64,000 bases of DNA, from contig NC_080673.1 in the NCBI RefSeq assembly GCF_030445035.2, forward strand, positions 196,042,216 to 196,106,215, written 5' to 3'. Under the pieces are notes generated by a model. The model was not told the origin of the DNA. It saw only the letters and a list, made by a program, of their open reading frames with translations, and searched no databases. Below are positions 60,234 to 64,000 of the stretch, piece after piece; within the stretch, counting starts at the first letter, position 1, and each line of letters opens with the position of its first letter. The stretch comes from Dasypus novemcinctus. Taxonomy: Eukaryota > Chordata > Mammalia > Cingulata > Dasypodidae. The translations under genes and the position numbers were made by a program.

Positions 60234-61900
60234 GTAAGACTCTTTCTAATTGTAAATTTAAAGATTTTACAGAAATGATGGTGTAACAGAGTGCATTTAA
60301 GATATCTTCCAAAGGATGGTTGTTTTCAGAATGATATCAGTGTACATCTTTTTTCTTATGTCATAATATCCCAAAGTAGCTGTCATCAAACTTAAAGGTT
60401 AAGCTTTCTAAGATATACTCATGCTTAAAAGCTTAAAATCTTAGACTTATTTCTCATATGTAAGGAGAGAAGAGGCAGGAGGCCATAGAATGGGAAGAGT
60501 CAGCCAGCCACTTACCTACATGACTGTAGCAAGTTACAAATCTTTCTGACCTGCAGATTTCTTATCTATCAAACTGAAGACTACCATACAACAACTAAAT
60601 GAGATCAATATATTTTATCACCTTCATTTTATACATGAGGAAGTAGGACTCAGAAAGTTTAAATAACATGGAGGCATTTTGTTGCCTTTTAGAAGAAAAT
60701 TACTTAACTTCTGAGGCTGTTTCTTTTTTATAAAAATCTTGGAGCTCATTCACTCATTATACCATCCAACTTCAGATATTTTATACCAGGCACTGTGCCA
60801 GGCCCTGGAAATGCAAAGATAAATAGTTGAGACAGGAAAACATGTGACAGTCACATAAGTAAGCAGTGACACTGTAAAGTGACAAGTGCCTAGAATGGGG
60901 TTAAGCTCAAGATGCTCTGGGAATCGGAGAGCACATGGCCTAGAGGACATTGACCTCTTCCACTTTGGCTGTATAAATTGTCACATCCTGGACTTTTAAA
61001 CCAAAACGAACCTTAGAAATCATCCAGGTCAATCCCAGAAGCTGAAGTGAGCAGATTTAGTCCTGTTCATTATAGGGACTCAAACAGGAGATGTTAAGAA
61101 ATTTTCCCAGGGTTGAAATAGATAACTTTAAAATTTTCCATTGGATTTAACCTGGGGCAAATTGAGTGCTCAGAAAGTTTTTATGACTCAATTTTTGCTA
61201 CAGTCTATTACTCCCTTCTCCCTCCTTTTTTCCCCTGAATGAACAAAGCATTCTAAAAGAAGAGCTTTTACCAAGGAAAAGCCTGTACCTCTTAGAGAAA
61301 AGATTTTCTTGGGAGGCTCGTGTGTGGTTCATATGTGGGCAGCTGAGGGAAATTGGAGAAGCTGCAAGTAGCAGAAGAACAAAGAAGAGAAAGAAAGGGA
61401 GGGAAAAGGAGAGAGAGAGAAAGAGGCAGGACCAGGACCTTGAGTCTCCACCAGGGAAAATTCCATTTCTTTTTGTCTGCCTCACAGCTTTTTAATTTAT
61501 GTTTAATTTTGCTATGTCAGCATGAAGCAAGTGAAATGCATCTACTCCTAAATTGCCTTCTTTATTGAGAACGTAATTCAATAACCCAAAATATTTTCTT
61601 TTAGGGACAAACTTGATGCAGATCATTGTAGAAAAACACTTGGGAATATCTCTCAACAAATATTATGTTATCATTCTTTCTGGGCAGCCATCTTACTGTG
61701 CAGGCCTGCAATGCTTTCACATCCAGAAAATGAGTAAATGACTCTTGCCTCCCATCCAGATCCTTTTCCTAGAACAGATTACTTATTATTTCCAAAATAA
61801 AACAGCAGAGAAAGGGGACATGGCATGCATGATAACATTCATGATCTTTTGAATCAGAATCTATTTGCAAGTAAATTCTTAATGGTTTGAATTTCTTTAG
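60234..61900 (+). other. BOD1L1: BOD1L1 intron 10
   Basis: GTAAGA to CTTTAG. Contains an old interspersed-repeat remnant near 60755-60960 ('ccaggcactgtgccaggccc' type) and a purine-rich GAGA tract at about 61380-61435. Nothing coding. Confidence 0.75.
61380..61435. repeat. purine-rich (GAAA/GAGA) low-complexity tract
   Basis: Almost pure A/G run in intron 10. Confidence 0.75.
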
Positions 61901-61965
61901 ACAATGAAGAGTCTCCACCGAATGTTTTGGGAGGATTGGAACTGAAAGCCAACTTGAAAACTGAG
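61901..61965 (+). CDS. BOD1L1: BOD1L1 coding exon 11
   Basis: Completes Asp2639 and codes to Glu2660 (NEESPPNVLGGLELKANLKTE), which matches the order of the human protein right after the giant exon. Acceptor CTTTAG after a T-rich tract, donor GTATGG, phase 0. It is the last coding exon I can support; the remaining exons and the stop codon are outside the window. Confidence 0.92.
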
Positions 61966-62164
61966 GTATGGCTGATAATTCAGTTATGCTGAACTGTAAA
62001 TGGTGTAAGTACCATTTCACCATATATTATATATACATGCTTATATATGCATGTGTGTGTGTATATATGCTTAAGCATTGTTATTATCACACCCTAGGGC
62101 AGTAGGGGGTGGCGTTGGGATGGAGGAATACCAAGAACCTCGGTAATCTCAGTAAATAGTACTA

Positions 62165-62508
62165 GCATCTGTTCCATTTACTCAAGCCAGAAACCAGGAA
62201 TCACCCTCAATCCCCCCTTTACACTTTACACATTTAATCCATCACCTATTCTTGTATAGATTCCCCTTCTAAAATATAACTTCTTTCCATCTATTTCTGT
62301 TTCTACAGCTCCCACCCTAATCTAAGCCATTAGACTTCTACTGCCACTCTACCCTCCTTCAGTCTATGACTCACAAAATAGTGAGTAACCTTTAAAGGCA
62401 TAAATTAGGTCATGTCACTGCTCTCATTAAAATTTCCAGTGGCTTCCAGTTGCACTTAGAATAAAATCTACTTTCTCGTGGCCTATGTGCCTTACACAAT
62501 TTAGTCTC
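62165..62508 (+). repeat. L2 LINE fragment
   Basis: 'aggtcatgtcactgctctca' 'ttaaaatttccagtggcttc' 'cagttgcacttagaataaaa' 'tctac' is the typical L2 3' region. Confidence 0.8.
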
Positions 62509-63560
62509 TGTTTTAATTTCCTTGGCTTCTTAAGTAAAGACCATGAAATGGGTCAGGTTAAACAATGGGAATTTATTAGCTCACAGTTTTAAGGCTAAAA
62601 GGAAGTCCAAATCAAAGCATCATTAAGTGATCCTTTCTCTCAGAAGACTGGCATTCTGGGGCTGTCTGCTGGCAATCCTTGTTTCTTAACTTGTCACATG
62701 TGTATTAGTTTGTCAAAGGGCTGCAAATGCAAAGTGCCAGAAATGGCTTGGCTTTTATAAAGGGGATTTATTTGGGGTAAATGCTTACAGTTCCCAGGCC
62801 ATGAAAAGTCCCAACTCGAGGCACCATGAGAAATGGTTTCTCTTTAAAGTCAGCTGCCATGCATTGAAGCATGATCTCTGTCCCCCACCCTGGAGTGCCC
62901 CTTCTCCCGAGCTCAGCTGTAGGCAACCAAGCATTGGGCTTGCCTCTTTCCAAGCCTCGTCTCTCAGGCTCAGCTGCTCTACTTTCTTCCCAAGGTCAGC
63001 TGCAAGCTATCAGGCATATGGCTCATCTCTCCCTGGCCCTCAGCTCCTTGGCTTCTCCTTTCTCTCATATTGCAGGATCAGACATGGCAGAGCTCACTTC
63101 TCCTATATCTCCCTTTGTATCATAACCAGCAAGAGAACAGAGACTCAACCCGAGTCAGGTCTCATTGTTCAGTTGAGAGGATCTTACACCCACAGGAATG
63201 GATTTAGTCCACAAACATGATCTTTCTCTTTTGGGGATTCATAAAATAATTTCAGACTGCCACACACAGCAAGGCGTATGGCGGCACCTCCTGGACTCTC
63301 CCTCCCCTCTCAGGTTCCATCGATGTTCACCTTCTGGCTGCTTCCTCTGTGGCTTTCTCTCTGTGTCTGAATTTCATTCCACTTATAAAAGAATCCAGTA
63401 ATAGGATTAAGACCTATCCCGACTGAGGTGGGTCACACCTTAACTTGAAGTAACCTCCTCTAAAGGTCCTACATAAAATGAGCTCATGACCACAGCAGAG
63501 GAGTAGATTTACGAACTTGTTTTTCTGGGTTACATACAGCTGCAAACCACCATAGTCTCC
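62509..63560 (+). repeat. outer copy of the window repeat family, split
   Basis: 62509-62701 starts 'tgttttaatttccttggctt' and runs to 'ctgctggcaatccttgtt'. The matching second half resumes after about 63266 ('gcggcacctcctggactctc', 'gaatttcattccacttataa', 'ccagtaataggattaagacc') and ends 'gctgcaaaccacca'. The copy between the halves is listed separately. Confidence 0.65.
62702..63265 (+). repeat. inner copy of a related repeat, nested
   Basis: Starts TGTATTAGTTTGTCAAAGGG, contains 'gcttttataaaggggattta' and ends 'aatttcagactgccacac'. It sits inside the outer copy; the flanks CACATG/CACACA are candidate duplications but are not exact. Confidence 0.65.
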
Positions 63561-63964
63561 ATGCCTCCTTCCAGCCTGATCTTAGGGCATCCTCAGAGTA
63601 TACATCACAAGTTAGTGGTAAAATGGGGCTGTGAACTGCTCACCCACAAGTTGAGGAGTGGTCAGATGGGAAGGCTTAGCCAAGCAGACATTTGAGGCAA
63701 ATTTTGAACGTTGAGTAGAAGTTTGCCAAAAGAGAAAGAAAAGAAAGGGCCTCACAGGCAAAGGGAACAGCGTGTCCTAGACAGAGAGGCAGCCCATGGT
63801 GTGCCCCAGGCACTGTAGAGGTTTGGGGCAAGCTGCCGTGGGACTTAAGCCAAGTGAGGGAGTGGGACTGGATGGTGAAGGGCCTGTGTGCTCTGCTAAG
63901 CTGAAATTTTACTTTTGAAAGTAATAGAAAAACCATTGATAGATGAAATATGTGATTAGACTGG

Positions 63965-63983
63965 TTTGTTTTGTTTTGTTTTG
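63965..63983. repeat. (GTTTT)n microsatellite
   Basis: About four GTTTT units. Confidence 0.8.
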
Positions 63984-64000
63984 CTGTCTATATAAATACC

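Larger units (their letters stand above)
33875..64000 (+). other. BOD1L1: BOD1L1 gene, 5' portion (11 coding exons, runs off window)
   Basis: Eleven exons on the + strand join without a frame break into 2,660 codons; every internal border has AG/GT. The translation matches my memory of vertebrate BOD1L1: a Pro/Gly N-terminus, the BOD1/Shg1 domain near residues 50-155, charged Lys/Glu segments, an NLS-like KKRKK at 572-576, and a giant exon coding a Ser/Thr/Glu-rich region. The human protein is about 3,050 residues, so roughly 390 C-terminal residues, including the AT-hook-type region, should lie downstream. Known role of the family (not visible in the DNA): a nuclear protein that shields stalled replication forks from over-resection by stabilising RAD51, and associates with SETD1A. 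Introns are 6049, 3524, 494, 560, 1347, 2258, 576, 1876, 1760 and 1667 nt. No frameshift or premature stop is seen, so this is the functional locus and not a retrocopy. Confidence 0.96.
61966..64000 (+). other. BOD1L1: BOD1L1 intron 11, 5' part
   Basis: Begins GTATGG. Holds an L2 fragment (62165-62508), a nested pair of interspersed repeats (62509-63560) and a (GTTTT)n tract at about 63965-63983. The acceptor is outside the window. Confidence 0.75.

Noticed and set aside
1..64000. CRISPR arrays, operons, phage or other prokaryotic systems
   Set aside because: No direct-repeat arrays or compact gene clusters; all content is typical of a mammalian genome.

Overview
This is an ordinary stretch of eutherian nuclear DNA. 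It holds one recognisable protein-coding gene, the 5' part of BOD1L1 (biorientation of chromosomes in cell division 1-like 1), on the + strand, preceded by about 33 kb of gene-free, repeat-rich intergenic DNA. Long introns with GT/AG borders, a CpG-island promoter, MIR/L2/MER fossils and many L1 and tRNA-derived SINE copies mark it as mammalian. The young SINEs closely resemble the DAS family of armadillos as I remember it, so a xenarthran, most likely Dasypus, is the best guess. The species call is inference.

Region 1-33.5 kb holds no credible gene. It contains truncated L1 3' ends (1-830, 3570-3960, 18438-19204), composite tRNA-like SINEs, old MIR, L2 and MER5A pieces, a 161-bp hAT-type MITE with an exact 8-bp duplication (23394-23554), a roughly 550-bp interspersed family seen several times and twice involved in nesting (about 7187-8062, 30345-30895, 62509-63560), and a GC-rich patch of unknown nature (14200-14770). 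The 31.4-33.0 kb stretch is AT-rich and looks nearly free of repeats.

Region 33.55-34.25 kb is the CpG-island promoter and first exon of BOD1L1, with a TCTCGCGAGA palindrome, an ETS-type CACTTCCGG site and a full Kozak start at 33875. Eleven coding exons follow: 33875-34117, 40167-40291, 43816-44006, 44501-45112, 45673-45822, 47170-47333, 49592-49703, 50280-50418, 52295-52367, 54128-60233 and 61901-61965. They join in one frame with conserved-looking splice sites and give 7,980 nt (2,660 codons). The last exons, stop codon and 3'UTR lie beyond position 64000.

The encoded protein has a proline/glycine-rich N-terminus, an Shg1/BOD1-type domain across exons 1-3, a charged Lys/Glu-rich middle, and one giant exon (6.1 kb) coding a disordered Ser/Thr/Glu-rich region with degenerate internal repeats. 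From the literature on the human protein, BOD1L1 protects stalled replication forks by stabilising RAD51 and is linked to SETD1A. I see no novel system here. The items most worth a second look are transposition histories (an L1 with 5' inversion, an L1 with a probable 3' transduction, nested repeats), repeat sequence close to splice sites, the promoter motif pair, and the repeat array inside exon 10.
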